Shown here piece after piece: positions 33,102-42,249 of a DNA stretch of 64,000 nucleotides (position 1 is the stretch's first letter; each line of letters starts with the position of its first letter). Origin of the DNA: JAKFVC01 sp040386595 (lineage in GTDB: Bacteria; Planctomycetota; Planctomycetia; Planctomycetales; Planctomycetaceae); assembly GCA_040386595.1 (NCBI GenBank), contig JAZKFE010000014.1, positions 23,745 to 87,744 of the forward strand, written 5' to 3'. Made by a program: the position numbers and the translations under genes. The notes under the pieces are model-generated. The model made no database searches. It had not been told where the DNA came from and worked only from the letters and a program-made list of their open reading frames with translations.

Positions 33102-34175
33102 GTGAATATGTTGCTGACGAAGCTGGGGATCCGCCTGCCAATTATTCAAGCCCCCATGGCTGGCACCGCCACTCCCGCCTTGGCGGCTGCCGTTTCCAAT
33201 GCTGGTGGTCTGGGATCGGTTGGCATCGGTCCATTGGGAGCTCCTGCGGCACGGGAGATGATTGCCGCAATTCGAGCTCTGACCAATCAACCGTTCAACG
33301 TCAACGTGTTCTGCAATAGCCCCGCAGTGGCCGATGCAGCTCGTGAGGCAGCCTGGCTGGCCAAACTGACCCCGGTGTTCGCGCAATTCGGAGCCGTGCC
33401 TCCCGGCCAATTGCGTGAAATCTATCAGAGCTTCGTCGAGGACGACGCGATGCTCAATATGCTGCTTCAAGAGCGTCCGCCCATTGTCAGTTTTCATTTT
33501 GGCATGCCCGCGCCTGAACGGATTGAGGCTCTGAAGCAGGCGGGGATCGTCCTACTGGCAACCGCAACCAGTTTAGAAGAAGGTCGCGCCGTAGCGGCCG
33601 CGGGAATCGACGCGGTCGTGGCTCAGGGATATGAGGCGGGGGGCCACCGCGGCGTGTTCGATCCGTCGGCCGCAGATGATCGCCTGGGAACCCTGGCGTT
33701 GACCCGCTTACTGGTGAGGGAGCTTTCGATCCCCGTGATTGCGGCGGGGGGCATCATGGATGGAGCCGGAATCGCGGCAGTACTAATGTTGGGGGCCGCA
33801 GCGGCTCAACTGGGCACCGCATTTATTGCATGCCCCGAGTCGGCCGCCGATGCGGCGTATCGTGCAGCGTTACTGAGCACCACGGCAGAACACACCACGA
33901 TGACGGCTGCAATTTCAGGACGCCCGGCCCGTTGTCTGGTCAACAAGTTTACGGCCCTGGGGGCCGATGTCGCCCCCAACATGATTCCGGCCTACCCCAC
34001 GGCCTATGACGCCGGGAAGGCCCTGAACGCCGCCGCAAAAGCGGTCGGGGAAACAGGGTTCGGAGCCCAATGGGCCGGGCAAGCCGCCCGCCTGTCACGC
34101 TCACTTCCCGCCGCCACTCTGATGGCAACACTCGCGTCGGAATTGGAACAGGCGCTCGCTCAACGACCGGTTTAG
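33102..34175 (+). CDS. Nitronate monooxygenase family protein (NPD-like flavoprotein)
   Basis: A 357-residue FMN-dependent TIM-barrel protein of the nitronate monooxygenase/enoyl-ACP reductase FabK-like superfamily. Motifs are LPIIQAPMAGTATPALAAAV at the N-terminus, SNAGGLGSVG, the FMN region VVAQGYEAGGHRG with the conserved His, then VIAAGGIMDGAGIAAVLMLG and GTAFIACPES. The GTG at 33102 was chosen because AGGAG lies eight bases upstream; the ATG at 33108 is the alternative, and the start at 33039 runs into the repeat. The family oxidises alkyl nitronates such as propionate 3-nitronate, but many members have unknown substrates. It is a single gene; treZ upstream is 347 bases away. Confidence 0.9.
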   Translation: MNMLLTKLGIRLPIIQAPMAGTATPALAAAVSNAGGLGSVGIGPLGAPAAREMIAAIRALTNQPFNVNVFCNSPAVADAAREAAWLAKLTPVFAQFGAVPPGQLREIYQSFVEDDAMLNMLLQERPPIVSFHFGMPAPERIEALKQAGIVLLATATSLEEGRAVAAAGIDAVVAQGYEAGGHRGVFDPSAADDRLGTLALTRLLVRELSIPVIAAGGIMDGAGIAAVLMLGAAAAQLGTAFIACPESAADAAYRAALLSTTAEHTTMTAAISGRPARCLVNKFTALGADVAPNMIPAYPTAYDAGKALNAAAKAVGETGFGAQWAGQAARLSRSLPAATLMATLASELEQALAQRPV

Positions 34176-34553
34176 TCCCACTCACCGAAAAACGGCTGAG
34201 GCATTCCGTAAACGCTACGATTCGGCTGGCCTGCCGATGACCGGCCGGTCATATTTACTGCCGCTTATTCAACAAGCGGTATTGGCCGCGAATTCAAGAC
34301 AAAACTAACTGTCCTGTAATCCGTCCGTCGCTGGCCTTCAATTCCGCTCTCCCTCTGCCATTTGGCAGGGAACAACTCGGAATTCAATCCACATTTTTAA
34401 CCATAACCAATTCATATTTAAACACTTGCAAGTTTTAATTAGACTGTAAATCGATTCAAAAATTGTTCCAACAAGGTTTGTGGGAACTGAGTATCACAGT
34501 CGAAACGAGAGGAAAACAACCCGCGGTAAAACACTGAACGGTTGCCACGCTAG
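34176..34553. other. Intergenic region, AT-rich
   Basis: About 380 bases with no gene. The sequence becomes clearly AT-rich at 34385-34470 (TTTTAACCATAACCAATTC, TTTAATTAGACTGTAAATCG). This is unlike the flanks and is a likely promoter region for the downstream GntR gene, but no box was assigned. Confidence 0.5.
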
Positions 34554-34570
34554 TTATCGACTATCGATAA
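34554..34570. promoter_or_regulatory. Putative GntR operator
   Basis: TTATCGA-CTA-TCGATAA is a perfect 7-bp inverted repeat, six bases before the ATG at 34577. GntR regulators of the FCD class bind short palindromes and usually repress themselves. Inference. Confidence 0.5.
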
Positions 34571-34576
34571 TATACA

Positions 34577-35300
34577 ATGAAATCGCGAACGTCACATCGA
34601 CGATCGCTTGTCTATCTGTGGCAGAAGTTTGAGATGAAAAACAATCGGGACTGCATGAGCGATCGGATCCGTGAGGAATTAACCTCGCGCATTCTGGACG
34701 GCTCATTGAAGCCCGGGGACCGACTCGTGGAGCTGGATTTGGCTCGCGAATTCGACACCAGCCAGACCCCGGTGCGGGAAGCGCTGCGGGAACTGGAAAC
34801 GTCGCGGTTGGTGGAGTCGTTCCCGTATCGCGGGACGCGAGTCCGTGCCATCAGCGACCGGGAAATGCTCGAAGCCTATTCGGTGCGGGGTGTCCTGGAA
34901 CAATTTGCGGCAGAACTTGCGGCACCGTTTTTTCATCACAACACCGTCGAGCTGCGGGCCAGTGCGGAAGCCGTACATCAGGCCGCTCGAGATGGTGATG
35001 TCGAAGGTTACGGACGCCACAATACCAACTTCCATCGTCTCATTGTCGAACGCNNNNNNNNNNGATACCAGGGTCCGTATTCACCTGGCTCGCGTCAGTC
35101 GACTCGATTTAGCCGATCGAGCGCGCGAACATGATCCGATTGTCGACGCTCTTGAAGTAGGTGACGGGATTACCGCGGGGCGACTACTCCGCGAACATTC
35201 CGAATCGTGCAAAGCGCGTTGGATGAGTCGCCATGAAGATGCCGCAGCGGCGGGGGCTAGTTCGCCGGCAGCAACTGTTCAAGCAGTGGTACTTTCTTAG
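34577..35300 (+). CDS. GntR family regulator, FCD class, with an assembly gap inside
   Basis: A GntR transcriptional regulator. The N-terminal winged helix is complete (IREELTSRILDGSLKPGDRL, SQTPVREALRELE, GTRVRAISDREM). The FCD ligand domain follows: AYSVRGVLEQFAAELA, NTNFHRLIVE. A 10-N run at 35054-35063 then breaks the gene. Past the gap the frame shifts by one. The true C-terminus is read in the other frame as TRVRIHLARVSRLDLADRAR and EHDPIVDALEVGDGITAGRL, including the conserved His and stop at 35298. The real gap is probably about 10-15 codons. FCD regulators bind small organic acids. The RND pump at 35402 follows 101 bases later and is a natural target. ATG starts at 34634 and 34655 are also possible. 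Confidence 0.8.
35054..35063. other. Scaffold gap (10 N) inside the GntR gene
   Basis: The two sides do not overlap. The reading frame changes from one side to the other, so the number of Ns is not the real distance. An automatic caller would report a truncated GntR and an extra orphan frame. Confidence 0.9.
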
Positions 35301-35340
35301 AGCGTGTCGCATCGCAAAATCGGGCGACAATAACAACTGA

Positions 35341-35360
35341 ACCTCAACAATAGTTGGGGT
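35341..35360 (+). promoter_or_regulatory. Short hairpin between the GntR gene and the RND pump
   Basis: ACCTCAAC-AATA-GTTGGGGT is an 8-bp stem with one mismatch (G-T) and a 4-base loop. It lies 41-60 bases after the GntR stop and 42-61 bases before the pump start. It may be a weak terminator or an operator. Low certainty. Confidence 0.3.
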
Positions 35361-35401
35361 GTCATGGTTGTTTCAGATGACATCGGATCGGATATTTCGC
35401 C

Positions 35402-38400
35402 ATGTGGATCGTACGTCTGGCACTGAGTCGACCTTACACGTTCGTCGTGATGGCAATGCTGATTGCGATCCTCGGCACAGTGACGATCGTGCGGATGCCA
35501 ACCGACATCTTCCCCGAGATCGACATCCCCGTTGTCGCCGTCATCTGGACCTACACTGGGATCTCTCCGGACGAGATGGAGACCCGCGTCGTCGGCAACT
35601 ACGAACGCGTGCTGGTGTCGACGGTCACAGGTATCGAACACATCGAAAGTCAGTCGCTCAACGGGATTAGTGTCGTCAAAATCTTCCTGCAGGAAGGGGC
35701 GAATCTCGATAGCGCCATCTCACAGGTTGTAGCCACGTCGCAGCAAGTTCTGCGCTCTATGCCCCCCGGTATGTTTCCCCCACTGGTCATGCGTTATAAC
35801 GCGGCCAATGTGCCTATCGTCCAAGTGTCGCTCGGCAGCGACAGTCTTTCCGAACAGCAGCTGTTTGACTACGCGACAACCGGGTTGCGTCCCGGTATGG
35901 CAACAGTCCCTGGGGCTCAGATTCCGTATCCTTATGGCGGCAAAGTCCGCCAGATCATGATCGATATTGATCCGGAGAAACTGCACGCCTGGAATCTCGC
36001 GGCTGCTGACATCTCTGCCGCAGTTAATGTCCAAAATCTGATTGCTCCGTCAGGCTCGGCCAAGATCGGCGATCAGGAGTACAACGTCCGTTTAAACAGC
36101 AGCCCGGATGCTGTCGCCGCGATTGGTGATTTGCCGATCAAATCGTTCGGAACGAGGACCGTCTTCATCCGCGATGTCGCGACCGTTCGCGACGGCTTCA
36201 CGCCGCAAACGAACATTGTCCGGGTCGATGGCGAACGAGGCGTTTTGCAGCCGATTTTGAAGTCGGGCTCATCGACGCTGGAAATCGTCAACGGCGTGAA
36301 AGCTCGGCTGCCATCGATCATGGCGACGCTGCCCGATACCTTGCGTGCCACCCTGCTCTCGGACCAATCGATCTTCGTGAGTGGTGCCATTCACGGCGTG
36401 TTGGTCGAAGCGGCCATCGCCGCTGGATTGACCGGGTTAATGATACTCCTCTTCCTGGGATCGTGGCGCAGCACGTTAATCGTCGTGATCTCGATTCCCT
36501 TATCGATCCTGGTTTCGATTATCGTCCTGAATCTTCTGGGGCAGACGCTGAACGTCATGACCCTCGGCGGCATGGCTTTGGCCGTTGGAATTCTGGTCGA
36601 TGATGCGACAGTCGAAATAGAAAATATTCACCGCAACCTGCACCTCGGCAAATCGATTGTCCCGGCGATTCTCGATGGGGCCGAACAGATCGCCACGCCA
36701 GCGTTTGTGGCCACGTTGTGTATCTGTATTGTGTTCGTTCCGGTCGCGTTCATCACCGGTGCCGCCCGCTCACTGTTCACACCGATGGCCCTCGCAGTCG
36801 TGTTCGCCATGTTGACCAGCTACTTGCTCAGCCGCACGCTGGTTCCCACGATGGTCCAGTACTTCCTGTCAGCCGAAGCCGATATGTACCGACCCGGTGC
36901 CCAGTTCGGCAAACGCAACTGGATCTGGCGAATTCACGACGCCTTCAACGTCGTGTTCGAACGCTTCCGGAACGCCTACGGCTTAGTTCTGTCGTGGGCT
37001 TTGCATCATCGTATGCACGTTGCCACGATGTTCTCGCTGTTGGTGGTCGTGTCGATGGCATTGTTTCCGCTGATTGGCCGCGACTTCTTCCCCACGGTCG
37101 ACTCGGGCCAGATTCGTCTGCACGTCCGAGCTCCGGCCGGGACGCGGATCGAAGAGACCGAACGCCTGTTTGCCAAGATCGACGCCGTCGCCCGGGAGAT
37201 CATTCCGGCTCACGAATTGCAAACCATCATCGACAACATCGGTATCCCGAACAGCGGTATCAATCTGGCACTCAGCGATGGTTCGTTGATGTCATCTGCG
37301 GACGGTGAAATCCTGATTACCCTGACGCATCATCATTCGCCCACGGCCCGCTACATCACCCAATTGCGTGATGAGCTGAATACGCGTTTTCCCGATTCGA
37401 CCTTCTATTTCAAGCCACCCGACATCGTGACCCAGGTCTTGAACTTCGGGTTGGCAGCGCCGATTGACATCCAAATCGTCGGACCGCGCAAGAACTATCA
37501 ACAGAACTATGCCCTCGCCAAACAGATCCGCGATCACATCGCGACGTTCCCCGGTGTTGTTGACTCGCATTTGCAGCAAGTCCCGCTGACGCCGGAATTG
37601 CTGATCGATGCTGACCGGACATTGTTAAGCCAATTGGGGCTGACTCAACGCGACATCTCCAGTGACCTCCTGGTGTCGCTCAGTTCCAGCGGACAAGCTG
37701 CGCCCAATTACTGGCTGGATCCGAAAACCGGCGTGCAATACCCGTTGGCCGTCCAGACACCGCAGTATCGAATTAATTCGGTCGACGCAATCACCAGCAC
37801 CCCCATCGCAGTGGATGGCGGCCATACAGAACCGCAACTGCTGGGGAACTTGGCCAAAGTGCGACGCGGTATCGGCCCCACCAACGTCACGCACTACAAC
37901 ATCGCCCAGAGCTTTGATGTTCTCGCAGCGGCGGAAGGAACCGACCTGGGTAGCGTTTCGACACAAATCAATCGCTATCTGGATGAACTGCGGCCCACGT
38001 TACCGCGCGGGACCACAATTACCGTGCGGGGCCAGGTGCAGAGTATGAATACGTCGTTCCGCGGCTTGGGCTTCGGTTTGATCTTCGCCGTGCTGCTGGT
38101 GTACTTGCTAATGACGGTGAATTTCCAGTCCTGGACCGATCCATTCATCATTCTGATGGCCTTGCCGGGTGCGGTGAGCGGTATCGCCTGGATGTTGTTC
38201 GTGACCCGCACCACATTAAACGTACCGTCGCTGATGGGTGCCATCATGTGTATTGGCGTGGCCACCGCGAATTCGATTTTGTTAGTGACATTTGCTAACG
38301 ACCTGCGTAAAGAAGGCCGTTCAGCCCTGGATGCCGCCTGGGCGGCCGGTGTCACTCGGTTGCGGCCGGTTGTGATGACCGCCTTAGCCATGATCCTCGG

Positions 38401-38614
38401 TATGTTGCCCATGTCCTTGGGATTTGGAGAAGGTGGCGAACAAAACGCTCCGTTGGGTCGTGCCGTCATCGGCGGACTCAGCATGGCGACGTTTGCCACC
38501 CTGTTCTGGGTCCCTGTTGTGTATAGCACCATGTATGGTCGCCGCTCACCTGCCCCCACTCCCGCCGAAGAGTTCGCCGAAGAAACCTACCAGGAAGAAC
38601 CGGTAACAGTATGA
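35402..38614 (+). CDS. RND efflux permease (HAE1-like), second pump
   Basis: A 1070-residue inner-membrane pump. It starts MWIVRLALSRPYTFVVMAML, has two large periplasmic domains and about 12 helices, and carries the relay Asp pair in GILVDDATVEIENIHRNL. The GEGGEQNAPLGRAVIGGL segment near the C-terminus is typical of the subgroup with MdtB/YegN or CzcA-like features. The sequence differs widely from the first pump at 6710-9907, so the two are not a recent duplication. It overlaps the adaptor gene by four bases (ATGA) and is translationally coupled. The gene order, pump then adaptor, is reversed compared with the first operon. Again no TolC-type gene is present. The upstream GntR gene suggests small-molecule control. 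Confidence 0.95.
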   Translation: MWIVRLALSRPYTFVVMAMLIAILGTVTIVRMPTDIFPEIDIPVVAVIWTYTGISPDEMETRVVGNYERVLVSTVTGIEHIESQSLNGISVVKIFLQEGANLDSAISQVVATSQQVLRSMPPGMFPPLVMRYNAANVPIVQVSLGSDSLSEQQLFDYATTGLRPGMATVPGAQIPYPYGGKVRQIMIDIDPEKLHAWNLAAADISAAVNVQNLIAPSGSAKIGDQEYNVRLNSSPDAVAAIGDLPIKSFGTRTVFIRDVATVRDGFTPQTNIVRVDGERGVLQPILKSGSSTLEIVNGVKARLPSIMATLPDTLRATLLSDQSIFVSGAIHGVLVEAAIAAGLTGLMILLFLGSWRSTLIVVISIPLSILVSIIVLNLLGQTLNVMTLGGMALAVGILVDDATVEIENIHRNLHLGKSIVPAILDGAEQIATPAFVATLCICIVFVPVAFITGAARSLFTPMALAVVFAMLTSYLLSRTLVPTMVQYFLSAEADMYRPGAQFGKRNWIWRIHDAFNVVFERFRNAYGLVLSWALHHRMHVATMFSLLVVVSMALFPLIGRDFFPTVDSGQIRLHVRAPAGTRIEETERLFAKIDAVAREIIPAHELQTIIDNIGIPNSGINLALSDGSLMSSADGEILITLTHHHSPTARYITQLRDELNTRFPDSTFYFKPPDIVTQVLNFGLAAPIDIQIVGPRKNYQQNYALAKQIRDHIATFPGVVDSHLQQVPLTPELLIDADRTLLSQLGLTQRDISSDLLVSLSSSGQAAPNYWLDPKTGVQYPLAVQTPQYRINSVDAITSTPIAVDGGHTEPQLLGNLAKVRRGIGPTNVTHYNIAQSFDVLAAAEGTDLGSVSTQINRYLDELRPTLPRGTTITVRGQVQSMNTSFRGLGFGLIFAVLLVYLLMTVNFQSWTDPFIILMALPGAVSGIAWMLFVTRTTLNVPSLMGAIMCIGVATANSILLVTFANDLRKEGRSALDAAWAAGVTRLRPVVMTALAMILGMLPMSLGFGEGGEQNAPLGRAVIGGLSMATFATLFWVPVVYSTMYGRRSPAPTPAEEFAEETYQEEPVTV

Positions 38615-39897
38615 CTACCACTCATGCCCCCCGTATCCCCGCCTCCCCGCGGGCCGAACCACCACACCCTGCCTCGTCCCACGAGCACGACGAAATCGGC
38701 TCGATTCCACCTTCCCCCCGCGCCTCCAAGCGAGCCTTGTTCGCCCTGTCGTTCACCGCGATCGTGGCGATTGGCGGTGTCTTTCTGCTGGGTTGGGTGC
38801 CGCGCGTTCTGCAGTCGGCGGAGCTCAAGCACCACGCAGAAGAACGGAAGGCGGCCCTCCCGCGAGTCCTCGCCGCGCCCGCACGTCAGGCCCCGGAACT
38901 CGTCACCGCGTCTGTACATGGCGATGTGCAAGCCATGGAAGAAACCGCGATCTATCCGCGGACTTCCGGCTATCTCCGCAAATGGCATGTGGATATCGGC
39001 GACGAAGTTGAAAAGGGTCGCTTGCTGGCCGAAATCGACGCCCCCGAGGTGGCTCAAGAACTGCGGCAGATTGAAGCCGCGTTGTCTCAATTTCGCGCTA
39101 AAGCCGATCACGCAGCGGCCGGTTTGAAGCTGGCCGAAGTCACGTTGAATCGCAACAAAGCCCTGCCGTCGAATGCCATCAGCAAGCAGGAAATTGATCA
39201 GAATGTCGCGTCATTGGATACGGCAAAAGCCGCCGTTGCGGCGGCCGAAGCCGATATTGCTTCGGCGATGGCCAACGTGGAACGCGTCCGCGAACTGGAC
39301 GCATTTTCGAAAGTCTACGCCCCATTTTCCGGAACCATTGTTGCCCGTAATATTGAAGTCGGCCAGCTGGTCGTCCCAGGCAACTCGATGGGCCAATCAC
39401 TGTTCCGCGTGGCCAAGACCGACCCGGTCCGCGTCTTCATCAACGTCCCGCAGATCCTGGCCTCAGGTGTGGAAACCGGAATGCAGGCCGAGATCATCGT
39501 CCGTGAACGACCGGACCACAAATTCATCGGTAAGGTCACACGAACGGCACGCTCCATCGATCCCAGCACACGCACCCTACGGACCGAAATCCAAGTCCCT
39601 AACGCCGACCGCGCATTGCTGGTCGGTTCCTACGTGCTGGTCAAGCTCGAAGTCCGCCAACGCAATGCCCCGTTGTTAATTCCCGCCTCGGCCCTGGTCT
39701 TCGATGCCAGCGGCACACGCGTGGCCACGATCGACGCCATGAGCATGGTGCGATTCAAACAAGTCGAAGTGAACGGCGACTTCGGAACCGAGATCGGTGT
39801 GGAAAAAGGCCTGAGCCCCACCGATCGCGTGGTCTCCAATCCTGGCGACCGTTTGAGTGAAGGAATCAAGGTTCAAATCGACGAGCCTCGTAAGTGA
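38611..39897 (+). CDS. RND efflux periplasmic adaptor subunit
   Basis: A 428-residue membrane-fusion protein. A cytoplasmic Pro/Ser/His-rich stretch (1-32) leads into one helix (about 34-58, ALFALSFTAIVAIGGVFLLG). There is no lipobox, so the N-terminal helix anchors it. The lipoyl motif IYPRTSGYLRKWHVDIGDEV, a coiled-coil hairpin (about 140-225), the second half-lipoyl VYAPFSGTIVARNIEVGQLV and the beta-barrel domain follow. It overlaps the pump gene by four bases. The stop at 39897 is followed by an inverted repeat at 39932-39967 and faces the convergent M48 gene. Confidence 0.94.
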   Translation: MTTTHAPRIPASPRAEPPHPASSHEHDEIGSIPPSPRASKRALFALSFTAIVAIGGVFLLGWVPRVLQSAELKHHAEERKAALPRVLAAPARQAPELVTASVHGDVQAMEETAIYPRTSGYLRKWHVDIGDEVEKGRLLAEIDAPEVAQELRQIEAALSQFRAKADHAAAGLKLAEVTLNRNKALPSNAISKQEIDQNVASLDTAKAAVAAAEADIASAMANVERVRELDAFSKVYAPFSGTIVARNIEVGQLVVPGNSMGQSLFRVAKTDPVRVFINVPQILASGVETGMQAEIIVRERPDHKFIGKVTRTARSIDPSTRTLRTEIQVPNADRALLVGSYVLVKLEVRQRNAPLLIPASALVFDASGTRVATIDAMSMVRFKQVEVNGDFGTEIGVEKGLSPTDRVVSNPGDRLSEGIKVQIDEPRK

Positions 39898-39931
39898 AGG
39901 CCGTCGATCGAAAGAGTTCAGACAGAGAACA

Positions 39932-39967
39932 ACTCCCGAGTTGATGAGACGTTAAGTCCTCGGGAGT
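39932..39967. terminator. Hairpin between convergent genes
   Basis: ACTCCCGAG and CTCGGGAGT form a perfect 9-bp stem with an 18-base loop. It lies 34 bases after the adaptor stop and 5 bases after the end of the M48 gene read from the other side, so it can serve both directions. Confidence 0.5.
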
Positions 39968-39972
39968 GACTA

Positions 39973-41922
39973 CTAATCCACGCGCGACTGCAGGAGGGTT
40001 GCTCTCTCCTGCAGTCGCGCAATTTCTGCTTGTAGAAATAATAGTGGACTCGCAGCAACAACCGCGACCGCGCGTTCCACGGCCGCCCGTCCGACCTCGG
40101 GCGAATCCAGCTGTAGCGCAATTGTGGCGTGCGACATCAGCACGACCCCATCGCCTGGTGTGTATTCTTCGGCCAGTTGAATCAATCGCCGAGACTCATC
40201 GTGTTCGCCTCGATCTAACGCCAACAGAGCAGCCAGCGCCTGGATATTGCCGTCATGTGGCGCAGCCGTCATCGCGAGAAGACACGCGGAATGCGCTTCA
40301 GCCAATCGCCCAAGTCGGCGTAGCCCCCGTCCAATAATAAAATGCACTCGAGGATCGTTCGGCAAGGACGGGACGGCGGACCTCGCGATCTCCAGTGCTC
40401 GATCCAATTGGTCGGTATCAAGCAGTAAATCAGCGAGCAACAGCGCGGTTAACGGAAAACCAGGTTTATCTCGCCAGAGGGCATCCAGTTCCAGAATGGG
40501 AGTCTGGCGGTCTCCACGAGCGGCCTTGGCGAGAGCCACGTTATAGCGCAACTTATGATCACGGGCAACCACATTCGGACGCGCCTGCGCAAGCGCAATC
40601 GCCCCATCAAAATCATACATCCGCAGGGCGGCCAGCACCTGAGATTGTAGCCGTCGCCGAGCAAAATTCCGCCACGGATAAGCTATGACTCCTACAAACA
40701 AAAGGCAGAAGAGAACCAGCCGGATCTCCGTTTGCTCTCGAGGAATCGAGGGCAATGCCACGAGTATCAGTAAGGCCAGCACTTGCCACCATTTGAGGGA
40801 TTCCCCCATACGCCGCTGCGCAGCTCTCAATCGAGCCGATTGAGTCAGCAACAGCAAGACATAGGGCGTTACAGTCACTACCAGCAATGTCAGATTTAGA
40901 ATACTCGTTGTTGGTTCACCTAAATCATAGAACGCCACGGTGATCGCCAAAATTAGAATCAACAGCCAGATGATCAGCGCGGCAACGGTCGCTCGCTGTT
41001 GTTGATGAATCACCTTGGCTGCGATCGTCAATTCCGGGACGTCGTCCGGTGGTGCCGCGTTGTGCAGAGCCCATAACCGAGCGTCTCGCGAGGGGTGGGT
41101 TGCGGTGGCATAGCACAATCGTGACAGCATTCCAGTATTGGAAATCGGATGCACGGCGTGAATCTTCGACAGAGCCTCCACCATCACTCGAAATCCGACG
41201 GCGCGAGCTGCTCGAAGATCACAATCAAACTCCACGATCCGGCTGACGACTCGGTACAGACCGATGAACAACGCCAGTGCAAAGGGAATAGGATGCAACG
41301 CCGGCAAGCAGTCGCTGGCAACAATCGCGATCGCACAACTTACCGGTCGCACAGTCGGCAGAATCCACAACGAACGGTTGGCGATGTGCCCCAGCTCATG
41401 GGCGACGATCCCGTCACATTCCATGGGTGAGAGGCGTTGCAAGATTCCGTCGGTGACCGCAATTTGAGGTGCCTGAACGGTCCCCGCAAACGCCAGCGTT
41501 TGCGGGGAATCGGCTGGCGAACGCCACAGCCAAACAATCGGAACCGCAACGCTCATTCTCGAACACAATTCCTGGACTCGGGCCAGAAAGCTCGGGTCGG
41601 TCATCACCTGAAGTTGCTGCGGGCTGCGTCGGTCATAGACCGGCGGCCGCAAATAGCTCAAGTTGTAATAGCAACAGACAGCAGTCATCGCCACAGCGAT
41701 GGCCAGCGTGATTTCCCATTGGGAATCGATCCGAAATATCGCGAACGTCACCGCAAGTGACGTCGGCAAAACTGCCAATGTCGCGAAATAGACAGAAACA
41801 CACACCAGAGATTTGGTTGCCAGATTCGCTTCAACCGACTGCCAACTCCCCACAATGAGATTGATTAACAGCAAGCCAATCCACAGTCCGGCAACTAGCA
41901 ACCACATCTCTTCCGGATTCAT
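39973..41922 (-). CDS. M48-family metallopeptidase with a TPR-like C-terminal region
   Basis: A 649-residue membrane protein. Two N-terminal helices (about 6-27 and 37-62) and a third (about 73-90) precede the zinc protease core, with HELGH at 175-179 (Glu catalytic, both His zinc ligands) and a downstream acidic FDCDLRAARAVG that supplies the third ligand. Further helices (about 315-335, 345-362, 385-425) follow. The last 200 residues are helical repeats of TPR type, for example AIALAQARPN, LLADLLLDTDQLDRALEIARSAV and GRGLRRLGRLAEAHSACLLAM. HtpX/BepA-type proteins use such layouts for membrane or envelope protein quality control; that role is inferred. The ATG at 41922 has AGAGG upstream. 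Confidence 0.9.
   Translation of the reverse strand: MNPEEMWLLVAGLWIGLLLINLIVGSWQSVEANLATKSLVCVSVYFATLAVLPTSLAVTFAIFRIDSQWEITLAIAVAMTAVCCYYNLSYLRPPVYDRRSPQQLQVMTDPSFLARVQELCSRMSVAVPIVWLWRSPADSPQTLAFAGTVQAPQIAVTDGILQRLSPMECDGIVAHELGHIANRSLWILPTVRPVSCAIAIVASDCLPALHPIPFALALFIGLYRVVSRIVEFDCDLRAARAVGFRVMVEALSKIHAVHPISNTGMLSRLCYATATHPSRDARLWALHNAAPPDDVPELTIAAKVIHQQQRATVAALIIWLLILILAITVAFYDLGEPTTSILNLTLLVVTVTPYVLLLLTQSARLRAAQRRMGESLKWWQVLALLILVALPSIPREQTEIRLVLFCLLFVGVIAYPWRNFARRRLQSQVLAALRMYDFDGAIALAQARPNVVARDHKLRYNVALAKAARGDRQTPILELDALWRDKPGFPLTALLLADLLLDTDQLDRALEIARSAVPSLPNDPRVHFIIGRGLRRLGRLAEAHSACLLAMTAAPHDGNIQALAALLALDRGEHDESRRLIQLAEEYTPGDGVVLMSHATIALQLDSPEVGRAAVERAVAVVAASPLLFLQAEIARLQERATLLQSRVD
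39982..40020. repeat. Perfect 15-bp inverted repeat in the M48 gene end
   Basis: GCGCGACTGCAGGAG and CTCCTGCAGTCGCGC pair perfectly with a 9-base loop. The stem lies within the last 13 codons of the M48 gene. It is probably a terminator that overlaps coding sequence, acting on transcripts from the RND operon or the M48 gene. Confidence 0.65.
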
Positions 41923-42249
41923 ACAGGCATACCTCTGGAAAAATTAACTCGACAAACGCGATCGGCAAGTAGAACATCTTAGACAGAGCTCTGACAGCAG
42001 GTTTCTTTTTAGGCGAACCCGTCCACCGTTTCCATTCCGCTGTCCGAGATCAGTGGTCGCCATACCAACTGAAACCAAACCACAAACGTCCTGCATTTCG
42101 GAATGCAAAGTGATTTGCCAACACCGCGATTCTGGTATGCCCGTCTTACAAGAAGTGCAATGTTATGGGACATAACTCTCACCTGGATGTCACTGGCGAA
42201 ACCAATCTTATCGTAATCGCGTTCTCCCCCTTACCAAGGATCTTTTCGT
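41923..42249. other. Intergenic region between divergent genes, no gene
   Basis: About 330 bases between the M48 start and the lipoprotein start. A GCATT-TCGG-AATGC stem occurs near 42095-42110. No promoter could be assigned with confidence. Confidence 0.5.
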
